Shown in pieces: positions 55,189 through 63,820 of a stretch of DNA of 64,000 bases. The translations under genes were made by a program, and so were the position numbers. Each line of letters starts with the position of its first letter. The stretch's first letter is position 1. The notes under the pieces are model-generated. The model ran no database searches and was not told where the DNA came from. It saw only the letters and a list, made by a program, of their open reading frames with translations. This DNA is from Brevibacterium atlanticum (GTDB lineage: Bacteria > Actinomycetota > Actinomycetes > Actinomycetales > Brevibacteriaceae), in assembly GCF_011617245.1 (NCBI RefSeq), contig NZ_CP050152.1, forward strand, positions 124,001-188,000, given 5' to 3'.

Positions 55189-56427
55189 TCAATCATGGGA
55201 CGGGGTCAGCTCACCTGCGGTGAGCATGCGGATGGCGATGATCGTCTCCTGCAGATCGGTGAAGCTGCGGACGTTGCGGCCGGTGCGTTCGGCGGCGGTG
55301 TCGAGACGGTAGTACGCGGTGTTGACGTGGACGTGGAGGTGTTCGGCGGCGAGCTTCGCGTTGAGATCGCACGCCGCGTACTCGAGGAGGGTCGCGATGA
55401 GGACGCCGCCGGCGGCGAGGTCGTCCTCGACGAACCGGCGCAGTTCGGGGCGGATGAGGCGGTGGGCCACCTCGTCGTCGAGGGTGACGAGATAGTCCAG
55501 AGGGGTCAGCGCATTGAGCGACCTGACCCCGGGCGCACCGTCGAGGCTCTCCCGCGCGAGCACAGCCTCGCGGTAGGCCTCGGGCACCCGGTGCAGGCCT
55601 TCGTGGATGGTGGACGTGCCCACGCACAGGTCGGTGCCGTGGCGGGACAGTTCGCGGTGGACGCGTTCGAGATCGGCCAGGGTGGTCGAACCGTCGGAGG
55701 TGACCGGGGTGATGCCGACGATCTGATCCTGGAGGACCACGGCGATGCCGCGTCGACCGACGTCGAAGACGGAGCGCAGCGCCGAGATGACCTCGCGCAT
55801 TCTCTGCTCGTCCGGCAGCGGAGTCTGCGCGGTGGCGGTGGCCACGAGCACGCGCGAATCCATCCCGAGGTCGGAGATCTCGGCGAGGTCCGCGCTGGGT
55901 CCCGGGGCCAGCCGGCGACCGGAGAGCAGGTCGTCGACGAGGTCGCGGCGGACTCGGTCGCCCTCGGCCATGTCGAGCTGCTGGGTCTCGAGGTAGGCGA
56001 CGGCTCCCACGGAGCTGCCCACCTCGATGACGCTCATGACGTGGATGGCGATGTGCAGGGCCTCGTCGCGGGTCTCCTGCTCGGAATCCGAGGCCTCGAC
56101 GATCGCTTCCCACAGGGTCTCCTGGCCGATCCGGAAGCCCGTGAGGAAGTCCGGCAGGGTCACCCCCTGTCGCAGTCGGCGTCTGGCCTGGGACGCGGTG
56201 ATCGGGAAGTCCTCGGCAGTGGCGCGCCGACCCTCCTCCAGCGGGGTCAGGGCCGCTTCGAACACCGTCTCCGTATGCGCGGTGAGGTCGGAGGCGAGGT
56301 TCCTGTCGGGACTGTTCGCGTAGGCCGGCACCTCCCGCCAGGTGCGGCTGACCGACCGCTGCACCGTGGCCGGCAGCGATGCGCGGACACGGTCGACGAT
56401 GCGGAGGACGAGTGGAGAGGCGACCAT
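55189..56427 (-). CDS. PucR-type helix-turn-helix regulator (CdaR/GGDEF-like)
   Basis: The 412-aa regulator has an N-terminal RsbRD/PucR-associated helical part, a middle GGDEF-like non-catalytic domain (LCVGTSTIHEGLHRVPEAYREA, split) and a C-terminal PucR helix-turn-helix (AAEHLHVHVNTAYYRLDTAAERTG). It is convergent with the GMC/aldehyde dehydrogenase pair, its likely target, and divergent from the acyl-CoA ligase at 56721. I chose the ATG at 56427; longer in-frame readings cross the intergenic region. Confidence 0.85.
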   Translation of the reverse strand: MVASPLVLRIVDRVRASLPATVQRSVSRTWREVPAYANSPDRNLASDLTAHTETVFEAALTPLEEGRRATAEDFPITASQARRRLRQGVTLPDFLTGFRIGQETLWEAIVEASDSEQETRDEALHIAIHVMSVIEVGSSVGAVAYLETQQLDMAEGDRVRRDLVDDLLSGRRLAPGPSADLAEISDLGMDSRVLVATATAQTPLPDEQRMREVISALRSVFDVGRRGIAVVLQDQIVGITPVTSDGSTTLADLERVHRELSRHGTDLCVGTSTIHEGLHRVPEAYREAVLARESLDGAPGVRSLNALTPLDYLVTLDDEVAHRLIRPELRRFVEDDLAAGGVLIATLLEYAACDLNAKLAAEHLHVHVNTAYYRLDTAAERTGRNVRSFTDLQETIIAIRMLTAGELTPSHD

Positions 56428-56539
56428 GCGTTCAGCATACGATCTGTTCTTGTTGTTCGGCCACAAGTGACGATCCGCGTTTCTGTTGCGCATCCTGTTG
56501 TCTGCGACACTCGTGGGCAGGAGCATGGGTGCTGTATAG

Positions 56540-56561
56540 CCGAACGGCGGGAGTCGTTCGG
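56540..56561. promoter_or_regulatory. Inverted repeat in the PucR/ligase divergent region
   Basis: CCGAACG and CGTTCGG form a perfect 7-bp pair around 8 bases, about midway in the 293-base gap between the PucR gene and the acyl-CoA ligase gene. It may be an operator. The rest of this gap holds promoters and nothing that reads as a gene. Confidence 0.35.
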
Positions 56562-56720
56562 TGAGACTCGCAGACCGGAGCCTCCCTCGTCTCTGCTGTG
56601 GTGCGGCCACAGCCGGTGGTGGGATCGCCGCATCGGAGCGGAGAGGTCGGCCGAACGAGAGTCCTGAAGCACCAGCACCCCAGCCGGTCAAAGAAGAACG
56701 AAACAAGCCTGGAGGAAGCA

Positions 56721-58217
56721 ATGACCAACCTCGCCGACAATCTCACCGTCACCGCGAGCAAGCACGGCGACCGACCTGCCGTCCGCCTCGGCGACACGGT
56801 CGTCACCTACAGTCAGCTGCAGGAGCGTGCCCAGCGGGTCGCGACCCTGCTCACTCAGAGGGGAGTCGGGCCCGGCGACCGCGTCGGTCTGGTGCTGCCC
56901 AATGTGCTCGAGTTCCCCGTCCTCTTCTACGGTGCGCTGTCCATCGGCGCCGTCGTCGTCCCGATGAACCCGCTGCTCAAGGGCCGGGAGGTCCAGTACT
57001 ACCTCGAGGACTCCGGGGCATCCGTCGTCTTCGCGTGGAAGGACGTGGCGGCCGAGGCCGGGAAAGGCGCGATCGAGGTCGGCATCGAATGCATCACCGT
57101 CGACCCGGCGACCTTCACCGACGATCTGACCGCGTTCGAACCCACCACCGAAGTCGTGTCCCGGGCCGAGGACGACACCGTCGTGCTCCTCTACACCTCG
57201 GGCACCACCGGTCAGCCCAAGGGCGCCGAACTCACGCACTTCAACATGATCACGAACGCGGCCGTGACCGCCGAGACCCTCACCCACCTCACCGAGACCG
57301 ATATGGTCATGGGCTGCCTGCCGCTGTTCCACTGCTTCGGCCTGACCTGCGGACTCAACGCCTCCGTGCTCAGCGGCTCGTGCCTGGCGCTCATCCCGCG
57401 CTTCGACCCGATCGAAGCCCTTGAAACCATCCAGGGTGCGCAGGTCGGCGTGTTCATCGGTGTGCCGACGATGTACGCTCGCATGCTGCATGCCGAAGGG
57501 CGCGAGAAGTTCGATGTCTCCAGTCTGCGCTCATGCATCTCCGGCGGTTCGGCGATGCCCGTCGAGGTGATGAAGAACTTCGAATCCGCCTTCGACTGCA
57601 TCATCCTCGAAGGCTACGGCCTGTCCGAGACCTCACCCGTCGCCTCCTTCAACCAGCCCGGAATGGAACGCAGGGCCGGCACCATCGGCGTGCCCGTGCG
57701 TGGGGTCGAGATGAAGCTCGTCGACATCGACGGCAACGACTGCCCGACCGGCGAGGTCGGCGAGATCGCGATCAAGGGCGAGCCCGTGATGAAGGGCTAC
57801 TGGGGTCGGCCCGAGGCGACGGAAGAGGCCGTCCGGGACGGCTGGTTCTTCTCCGGCGACCTCGCCCGACAGGATGAGGACGGCTACTTCGAGATCGTCG
57901 ACCGGAAGAAGGACCTCATCATCCGCGGCGGCTACAACGTCTACCCGCGCGAGGTCGAAGAGGCGCTGTACGAACACGAAGCCGTCGCCGAGGCGGCCGT
58001 GATCGGCATCGCCAACGACGACCTCGGCGAGGAGATCGGTGCCGCCGTCGCACTCAAGGCCGGGTCGAGTGTCGACGCCGAGGCGCTGCGTGCCTTTGCG
58101 AAGGAACGGGTCGCCGCCTACAAGTACCCGCGCAATGTGTGGATCGTCGACGAGCTGCCCAAGGGGCCGACCGGCAAGATCCTGCGGCGCGAGATCTCGG
58201 CGCCGGAGGGCGTCTGA
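56721..58217 (+). CDS. Long-chain fatty acid--CoA ligase (acyl-CoA synthetase)
   Basis: The 498-aa enzyme of the adenylate-forming family makes acyl-CoA with ATP. The motifs are complete: [18 protein letters not shown] (phosphate loop, about residue 157), [10 protein letters not shown], the [21 protein letters not shown] hinge (split), and PTGKILRRE at the C-terminus. The short, non-fused form and the [16 protein letters not shown] segment fit medium- to long-chain ligases of actinobacteria. GGAGG is at ideal spacing before the ATG. A large hairpin follows the stop. Confidence 0.92.
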   Translation: MTNLADNLTVTASKHGDRPAVRLGDTVVTYSQLQERAQRVATLLTQRGVGPGDRVGLVLPNVLEFPVLFYGALSIGAVVVPMNPLLKGREVQYYLEDSGASVVFAWKDVAAEAGKGAIEVGIECITVDPATFTDDLTAFEPTTEVVSRAEDDTVVLLYTSGTTGQPKGAELTHFNMITNAAVTAETLTHLTETDMVMGCLPLFHCFGLTCGLNASVLSGSCLALIPRFDPIEALETIQGAQVGVFIGVPTMYARMLHAEGREKFDVSSLRSCISGGSAMPVEVMKNFESAFDCIILEGYGLSETSPVASFNQPGMERRAGTIGVPVRGVEMKLVDIDGNDCPTGEVGEIAIKGEPVMKGYWGRPEATEEAVRDGWFFSGDLARQDEDGYFEIVDRKKDLIIRGGYNVYPREVEEALYEHEAVAEAAVIGIANDDLGEEIGAAVALKAGSSVDAEALRAFAKERVAAYKYPRNVWIVDELPKGPTGKILRREISAPEGV

Positions 58218-58242
58218 ACCGAGAGCGTGAGCGTCGGCCGAT

Positions 58243-58297
58243 GGCCTCGGGGTGACAGATGACGACGATTCACGTCGTCAGATGTCACCCCGAGGCC
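58243..58297 (+). terminator. Two-tier terminator hairpin after the acyl-CoA ligase
   Basis: A perfect 15-bp outer stem (GGCCTCGGGGTGACA at 58243-58257, partner at 58283-58297) and an inner stem (TGACGACG / CGTCGTCA) separated by GA bulges on both sides give a nearly complete 55-base hairpin with a 5-base loop. CTTT follows. It is the clearest terminator of the window. Confidence 0.88.
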
Positions 58298-58391
58298 CTT
58301 TCGGTCCGAGGGGCTGTGACCATGGTGACAACCGGGAAGATCTCCAGGTGTTCCGAGCGTTGCACCGGTGAACTCGCGAAAGGATCCGCTC

Positions 58392-58925
58392 ATGACCGTA
58401 CCGGGGACCACCTCGGCGCCAGAGTCCCAGCAGCACTTCGTCCGCGTCTCCTACGACGACCCGCTCGGCGCTCCGCTGCTCGATGACCTCGAGCGCGAGT
58501 ACGACGAGCGGTACGGAGACGTGCACGAACAGCCCGCGCGGACCGAGATCCTGCGCTACCCTCCCGAGGCGTTCGCGGCCCCCACCGGGGCATTCATCCT
58601 GCTGCTCGACGACGAGGAGCCGATCTCGGGCGGAGCATTCATGCGCTGCGACGAGTCCACTGCCGAGTTCAAACGGATCTGGACCCATGCCGACCATCGT
58701 GGTCGCGGACTCGCCGGTCGTGTGCTGGTCGAACTCGAGGACGAGGCCTGTCGCCTCGGCTACACGCGGGTGTATCTGACCACGGGACCCCGCCAGCCCG
58801 AAGCCGTGCGCCTCTACCTCAAGAACGGCTACACCCCGCTCTTCGACCCTGCTCTCGAAGCCGAGGAGATCGGCATCCACGGCTTTACGAAGGACCTCGA
58901 CGGATCTGAGCCTCACCGATCCTGA
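58392..58925 (+). CDS. GNAT-family N-acetyltransferase
   Basis: The 177-aa acetyltransferase has motif A, RIWTHADHRGRGLAGRVLVELE (split; CoA loop R-x-x-GRG), and the following YTRVYLTTGPRQPEAVRLYLKNGYTPL, typical of GNAT proteins. The substrate is not known. The ATG at 58392 has an AAAGGA ribosome site. It lies after the ligase terminator, so it has its own promoter. Confidence 0.87.
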   Translation: MTVPGTTSAPESQQHFVRVSYDDPLGAPLLDDLEREYDERYGDVHEQPARTEILRYPPEAFAAPTGAFILLLDDEEPISGGAFMRCDESTAEFKRIWTHADHRGRGLAGRVLVELEDEACRLGYTRVYLTTGPRQPEAVRLYLKNGYTPLFDPALEAEEIGIHGFTKDLDGSEPHRS

Positions 58926-59085
58926 ACCCTGATCCAGGATGTGGAACGTCTGTATCGCAAGGTGGCGGCCGCCTCGGCGGGGTGGGTCCTAGAATCGAAT
59001 GGGCCCGGCCGCAGACAGCGGCCCGGGACCGTGCGGCCTCCCGTTGGGAGGGCCCGCAAACCCCGATCTGAAAGGTGAGTGCGAC

Positions 59086-59976
59086 GTGGCCGAGACCGTC
59101 CTGGACATCGCCGATGTGACGTTCCGACGTGGGCAGACGCAGATCCTGCACGGGATCGATCTGCGCATCGCCGCCGGCGAGCACTGGGTGCTCATCGGAC
59201 CCAACGGGGCCGGAAAGTCGACGCTGCTCAGCTTCGCCTCGGCGCAGGTGTTCCCGACCTCGGGCACGGTCGACATCCTCGGACAGCGGATGGGCCGGGT
59301 CGAACTCGCCGCGCTGCGCCGCCTCATCGGGCACGTCAACCCGCGCCACCCGCTGCGCTCGAACCTCACCGTGACCGAGGTCGTCCTCACGGGGCTGACC
59401 GGCACCATCGAACGCCCGATGCGCTGGGAGCCGAGCACCGAGGACCTTGCGAAGGCCGAAGCTCGGATCGCCGAGGTGGGGCTGTCCGCCCGTGCCGACG
59501 CCGGATGGAAGGTGCTGTCCCAGGGGGAACGGGGCCGTGCCCTCGTCGCCCGGTCGCTCATCTGCGACCCACAGCTGCTGCTCTTCGACGAGCCGACGAC
59601 CGGCCTCGACGTCGCCGCGCGCGAACATCTGCTTGAGACCATCGACGACCTCTCCGTGCGCTCGCCGGAACTGGCGACCGTGCTCGTGACCCACCATCTC
59701 GAGGAGATCCCCGAGACCACCTCGCATGCCACGCTCATCTCCGACGGACGACTGACCGCGGCGGGGCCCATCGCCGAGGTGCTCACCTCCGATCAGGTCT
59801 CTGCCGCCTTCGACCACCCGATCGAGGTCGGCTTCGCCGACCGTCGGTGGTCGGCGCGGGCTGTGCGTGGTGCTGGCTCCGTCACAGTGCAACGGTCGGC
59901 TGACGCCGCTGGGCAGACGCGACGGCGGGCTGGCGCCGCGGCGCCGCTGGTGACCTGCGGGCTGCGGGTCGACTGA
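59086..59976 (+). CDS. ABC transporter ATP-binding protein (single, ModF/YlmA-like)
   Basis: The 296-aa ATPase has Walker A GPNGAGKST (38-46), the signature LSQGERGRALVARSL instead of LSGGQ, Walker B LLLFDEPT and the H-loop LVTHHLEEIP. The VNPRHPLRSNLTVTEVVLTG region fits the stand-alone molybdenum/iron-type ATPases (ModF, YlmA). No permease is adjacent. A basic, low-complexity tail follows residue 265. It starts at a GTG with AAAGGTGAG. Confidence 0.87.
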   Translation: MAETVLDIADVTFRRGQTQILHGIDLRIAAGEHWVLIGPNGAGKSTLLSFASAQVFPTSGTVDILGQRMGRVELAALRRLIGHVNPRHPLRSNLTVTEVVLTGLTGTIERPMRWEPSTEDLAKAEARIAEVGLSARADAGWKVLSQGERGRALVARSLICDPQLLLFDEPTTGLDVAAREHLLETIDDLSVRSPELATVLVTHHLEEIPETTSHATLISDGRLTAAGPIAEVLTSDQVSAAFDHPIEVGFADRRWSARAVRGAGSVTVQRSADAAGQTRRRAGAAAPLVTCGLRVD

Positions 59977-60028
59977 GGCCGCCCTGACCGTCATTGCACG
60001 TGCACGCGCATGCTCCTAGGCTTGAAGC

Positions 60029-60220
60029 ATGAAGATGAGTACCGCGTGGAGCATCATCGGCGCGATCGTCGCCATCATCATCGCGTGGTGGGTGGTCAAC
60101 GTCGCGTTCTCGATCGCGTGGTTCCTCGTCAAGGCCATCATCACCGTCGTCGTGGCACTCGCCATCTTCGGCCTCATCAAGGCCTCACTGAAGTCCAAGG
60201 ACGGCGACCGAACACGCTGA
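60029..60220 (+). CDS. Small hydrophobic membrane protein
   Basis: The 63-aa protein is almost all membrane: two helices (about 6-28 and 31-50) followed by a basic tail (KASLKSKDGDRTR). It has an ATG, high hydrophobicity, and codon usage like its neighbours. It is 52 bases after the ABC ATPase. Family unknown. Confidence 0.65.
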   Translation: MKMSTAWSIIGAIVAIIIAWWVVNVAFSIAWFLVKAIITVVVALAIFGLIKASLKSKDGDRTR

Positions 60221-60266
60221 CGCAGGCACCACCTGCGCCAGCTTCACCAGTACAGAGTTCGATTGA

Positions 60267-61268
60267 TCAGAGATCGCCGAGTCCGGTGTTCGCCCCGCAG
60301 AGGACGACGCAGACCTTCTCTCCCTCGCTCGGCACGTAGGCTCCCTCACCATGGATCCCGGCCAATGCTGTGGCCGCAGCATGTTCGACGGCCAGCCGGT
60401 GCTGGTTCCACAGGTGCGCGCGGGCACCGATGATCGCTGCGTCGCTGACGAGCACCGAGGTGACCAGGTCCGACCCCGCCGCGTCCAGTGCCAGCGGGGT
60501 GGCCCTCCGCGCTCCCAGCGAATCCGAGGCCACCGAATCCACCGGCACGTCGACCGGCTCGCCTGCTTCGATCGCCGCGTTCAGCGCTCGACAGTTCTCC
60601 GGTTCCACCGCGATCGTCCGTACTCCATGGTGGGTCGCCGCCGTCGCGACACCGGCGAACAGCCCGCCCCCGCCGACCGACACGACGACAGTGTCGAGGT
60701 CGGGAACCTGGCGGAGGATCTCGGTGAACACCGTGCCGGCGCCTGCGGCGATGAGCGGATGATCGTAGGCATGCGAGGCCAGCGCCCCCGATGAGGCGAC
60801 GAATTCCTGGCAGGCGGCGGCCGCCTCGGCGTATTCGCGACCGATCAGCCGCACCTCGGCGCCGTAGGAGCGCAGGCGGGCGACCTTGACCTCCGGCGCG
60901 GTCTCCGGGAGGAAGACGGTCGCGGGCACCCCGGCCTCGCGGGCGGCCCACGCGCAGGCCAGGCCCGCGTTCCCGCCCGAGGCGATGGTCACTCCCGCCT
61001 CGGGGAAGGTGCCCTCGGCCAGGTGGGTGCGGATGAAGTTCTGCGCACCGCGGGCCTTGAACGTGCCCGTGTACTGCATGAACTCGAGCGCGAAGTACAG
61101 CCCCGAGGCGGCCGGATCCGTCATCGGCGCGGCACTCCACGCGGCACCGGTGTCGGTCTCCGCGGCGGGCAGGTTCCCCGGCTGCGCCGAGGCGACCGCC
61201 ACCGGGCGCACGCGTCCGGCGATCCGTGCGGCGGCCGCCTCGACGTCGGCGTACGTCAGTTCAGTCAT
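60267..61268 (-). CDS. Threonine/serine dehydratase-like PLP enzyme
   Basis: The 333-aa fold-type II PLP enzyme has the PLP lysine K71 in TGTFKARGAQN, the phosphate-binding SVGGGGLFAG, and the serine-rich ASGGNAGLACAWAA. It is the size of serine/threonine dehydratases without a regulatory ACT domain. The LKLE motif before the lysine is replaced by FALEFMQ, so threonine is only the likely substrate. It is divergent from the Phd/VapC genes, 239 bases away. Confidence 0.87.
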   Translation of the reverse strand: MTELTYADVEAAAARIAGRVRPVAVASAQPGNLPAAETDTGAAWSAAPMTDPAASGLYFALEFMQYTGTFKARGAQNFIRTHLAEGTFPEAGVTIASGGNAGLACAWAAREAGVPATVFLPETAPEVKVARLRSYGAEVRLIGREYAEAAAACQEFVASSGALASHAYDHPLIAAGAGTVFTEILRQVPDLDTVVVSVGGGGLFAGVATAATHHGVRTIAVEPENCRALNAAIEAGEPVDVPVDSVASDSLGARRATPLALDAAGSDLVTSVLVSDAAIIGARAHLWNQHRLAVEHAAATALAGIHGEGAYVPSEGEKVCVVLCGANTGLGDL

Positions 61269-61324
61269 CTCCTCAGCCTATGCGAGAGGTGCTGCACGGT
61301 GTCAGTCTCCGCGGCGGATTGTTC

Positions 61325-61370
61325 GGTCGATCCACCGTGGTCCGGGCGCCCAGAACGCGGTGGATCGACC
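61325..61370. repeat. Inverted repeat in the dehydratase/antitoxin divergent region
   Basis: GGTCGATCCACCG (61325-61337) and CGGTGGATCGACC (61358-61370) are perfect 13-bp arms around 20 bases. AATATTTTGG follows, which would suit a plus-strand terminator, but the genes on both sides point away. Its placement leaves an operator or a mobile-element scar open. Confidence 0.5.
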
Positions 61371-61465
61371 AATATTTTGGGTACAAGGAGATGAGCTCGG
61401 GCGAGCAGGAGCTGAAAACAGTCCCGACGTGACTGTTCCTCTCGGGTGTCCATTGTGAAATACTG

Positions 61466-61490
61466 GACTAAGTCTGGTGAACTAAGTTCA
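61466..61490. promoter_or_regulatory. Double palindrome, toxin-antitoxin operator
   Basis: GACTAAGTC (61466-61474) and TGAACTAAGTTCA (61478-61490) are two palindromes sharing ACTAAGT, with centres 14 bases apart. They end 17 bases before the antitoxin ATG, the position of a conditional-cooperativity operator in Phd/VapBC modules. Confidence 0.7.
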
Positions 61491-61507
61491 TTCGAGGAGG
61501 GGTATCC

Positions 61508-61759
61508 ATGACCATCGTGAACATCCATGAGGCCAAGACCCAGCTGTCCCGACTGCTGGAACACGTCGCGGAGGGTGAGACGGTGACGATTGCGCGCGCG
61601 GGAAAGCCCGTGGCGAAGCTCGTTCGTTACGACGCGGACGACCGTGAACAGCGGTTGGGGTTCCTTGTCGGCCACGGGACCGTGCCCGATGACTTCGATG
61701 AGCTCGAAGCCGACCGAATCGCAGATCTGTTCGGAGCAGACGGTGCCGCTTCTGCTTGA
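61508..61759 (+). CDS. Phd/YefM-type antitoxin
   Basis: The 83-aa protein begins with the DNA-binding MTIVNIHEAKTQLSRLLEHVAEG and GKPVAKLVRYD of prevent-host-death antitoxins and ends with an acidic toxin-wrapping tail (DDFDELEADRIADLFG). It has a GAGGAGGGG ribosome site. It overlaps its partner toxin by 17 bases, and a double operator precedes it. Confidence 0.9.
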   Translation: MTIVNIHEAKTQLSRLLEHVAEGETVTIARAGKPVAKLVRYDADDREQRLGFLVGHGTVPDDFDELEADRIADLFGADGAASA

Positions 61760-62132
61760 TACGCATCTGCTGCTCTGGGCGGCGTACGAACCCGAGAAAC
61801 TGAGTGCGGAGGCGAATGAGCGCATCAGTGATGTGTCCACCAGCTTGATGTTCAGTGCTGCAAGCATCTGGGAAGTGTCGATCAAGTCGTCGCTGGCCCG
61901 CAGTGACTTCACGATCAATCCACGCATTCTCCGGCGGGGGCTTCTGGACAACGGATATCGAGAGCTGCCGATCACATCGACACACGCCATAGCCGTTAAG
62001 GACTTGCCGGCCATCCACCAGGATCCATTCGACAGAATCCTGGTAGCGCAGGCCCGGACCGAGGGGCTGGAGCTGCTGACTGCCGATTCGAAGGTCGTGG
62101 CGTACGGCGAGCCTGTTGTCGGAGTCGGGTGA
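61743..62132 (+). CDS. PIN-domain toxin (VapC-like)
   Basis: The 129-aa ribonuclease toxin starts LLLDTHLLLWAAYEPEKLSAEA (after a GTG), with the first acidic active residue in LDTHL and others in SIWEVSIKSSLARSDF (Glu) and DPFDRILVAQARTEGLELLTADSKV (split; Asp/Asp). This is the COG3744 group that pairs with Phd-type antitoxins. All four acidic positions are present, so it should cut RNA when freed. The GTG with GGAG overlap makes its translation depend on the antitoxin. Unlike the HigBA module in this window it is complete. Confidence 0.88.
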   Translation: MPLLLDTHLLLWAAYEPEKLSAEANERISDVSTSLMFSAASIWEVSIKSSLARSDFTINPRILRRGLLDNGYRELPITSTHAIAVKDLPAIHQDPFDRILVAQARTEGLELLTADSKVVAYGEPVVGVG

Positions 62133-62171
62133 GTCGACGAGGATCCACCCGCAGGAGACGGGCGGACTGTC

Positions 62172-63536
62172 TCAGTGATGCTTCGTGATGCCGAGGTCGA
62201 CGCCCTTCGTCTCCTTGACGAGGCTGACCCCGATGAGCGAGATGATGCACACGATGATCATGTAGATCGCGATCGAGATCGACGAACCGGTCTCGGCCAG
62301 CAGCGACTCGGCGATCGTCGGGGCGAAGGCACCGCCGAGGATCGCACCGAGCGCATAGCCGATCGAGACTCCTGAGTAGCGGACCTGGGCGGGGAACATC
62401 TCCGCGTACATCGCCGACATCGGCCCGTAGGACAGGCCCATGCCGACGGTGAGCACGAAGATGCCGATGCCGTACATCCAGATGTTCGCCATATCGATCA
62501 TGAGGAACGTCGGGATGAGCCACACGATGAGCAGGACGTAGCCGATCTGGAAGGTGCGCACGCGTCCGAGCCGGTCCGACAGCGCTCCGCCCCACATCGT
62601 GAAGATCAACCACCCGAAGCTCGCCAGCGTCGTCGCCAGCAGCACGGGTGCCCGGTCGAGGCCGACCGATCCGCCCTCGGCGAGCGGGCGGGAGGCATAG
62701 GCGGCGAAGAACGCGATGATCATGTAGCCGACCGCGTTGTTGCCGATGAAGATGACCGCGGAGAGGATGACCTCCTTCGTGTTCTTCCGAAACAGCGTGC
62801 CCAGCGGTGCGGAGGATTCGGCCCTGCGTTCGGCGAGCTCCGCGAAGACAGGGGACTCCTCGACCTGGCGGCGGATGTAATAGCCGATGAAGACGAGGAC
62901 GACGGAGAGGAGGAACGGGATCCGCCAGCCGAAGCTCGCGAACTGCTCGGGGCTGAGCGTCGTGGTCAGAATCCAGATCACGCCAGTGGCGAGGATCATC
63001 CCGACCGGCACCCCGATCTGCGGGTAGGCCCCGAAGATGCCGCGCTTGGAGATCGGCGCGTGTTCGACCGACAGCAGAGCCGCCCCGCCCCATTCACCGC
63101 CGGCCGAGAAGCCCTGGAGGATCCGCAGCAGGGTGAGCAGGATCGGTGCACCGACGCCGATCGCGGCATAGGTCGGCAGCAGGCCGATGAGAGAGGTCGC
63201 GGCCCCCATGAGGATGAGCGTGAGCACGAGCATCTTCTTCCGCCCGATCCGATCGCCGAGGTGGCCCGCGATGATCGCGCCCAACGGCCGGAACAGGAAG
63301 GAGATCCCCAGAGAAGCCCAGGCCATGATCTGACCGAGTGCCGGATTGTCGGCGGCGAGCGGGCCGAAGTACTGCGTCGAGAGGACGAGGCCGGCGGCCT
63401 GGGCGTAGATGAAGAAGTCGTACCACTCGATGGTGGTCCCGACGAGGGTGCCGGCGAGGACCTTGCGCTCCTCGCGGGTGATCGAATGCGGTTCGGCCGG
63501 ATTCGGTGTGGTGGGGTCTGATGCGGTGGCGGACAT
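62172..63536 (-). CDS. MFS transporter, metabolite:H+ symporter (MHS) family
   Basis: The 454-aa membrane protein has about 12 helices and the MHS motifs: TTIEWYDFFIYAQAAGLV in helix 1, GHLGDRIGRKKMLVLTL in loop 2-3, and RILQGFSAGGEWGGA in helix 4. The family takes up small acids (shikimate, citrate, ketoglutarate, benzoate-type) with protons. It is divergent from paaZ, whose promoter carries a PaaR-type site, so phenylacetate or a related aromatic acid is a reasonable substrate guess. Start at 63536 with GGAGA. Confidence 0.87.
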   Translation of the reverse strand: MSATASDPTTPNPAEPHSITREERKVLAGTLVGTTIEWYDFFIYAQAAGLVLSTQYFGPLAADNPALGQIMAWASLGISFLFRPLGAIIAGHLGDRIGRKKMLVLTLILMGAATSLIGLLPTYAAIGVGAPILLTLLRILQGFSAGGEWGGAALLSVEHAPISKRGIFGAYPQIGVPVGMILATGVIWILTTTLSPEQFASFGWRIPFLLSVVLVFIGYYIRRQVEESPVFAELAERRAESSAPLGTLFRKNTKEVILSAVIFIGNNAVGYMIIAFFAAYASRPLAEGGSVGLDRAPVLLATTLASFGWLIFTMWGGALSDRLGRVRTFQIGYVLLIVWLIPTFLMIDMANIWMYGIGIFVLTVGMGLSYGPMSAMYAEMFPAQVRYSGVSIGYALGAILGGAFAPTIAESLLAETGSSISIAIYMIIVCIISLIGVSLVKETKGVDLGITKHH

Positions 63537-63719
63537 GAGTGGGTCTCCATTGACTCGTGATGTCGACAGACTCGTGATGTCGACGATGGCCGATCCCGCG
63601 CCGATGCGGAGTGCGGCCATATTGTGACTACTTGGTCAGTAATTCTAGTCGATCATAGATCAGGGATGTGCCGTGCGCCACTTGTTCTTCTGGTTCTTCG
63701 CGCCGGAGTCTCCGATGAC

Positions 63720-63741
63720 AATTACCGACCGATTGGTTAGT
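63720..63741. promoter_or_regulatory. PaaR-type operator before paaZ
   Basis: Read on the minus strand, the site runs ACTAACCAATCGGTCGGT and continues AATT; it agrees with the 22-bp PaaR consensus of Corynebacterium (ACTNACC-x-NNCG-NN-CGGT-NAGT) at all but two fixed positions. It is 79 bases before the paaZ start. The TetR-type PaaR repressor responds to phenylacetyl-CoA. Confidence 0.7.
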
Positions 63742-63820
63742 ATATTTTCAAGGAAGCGGCAGCGGTGCCGGAAGCGGTCGCCGTGAACCGGGAGACAGTG
63801 TTCGACCAGGAGAGCAAAGC

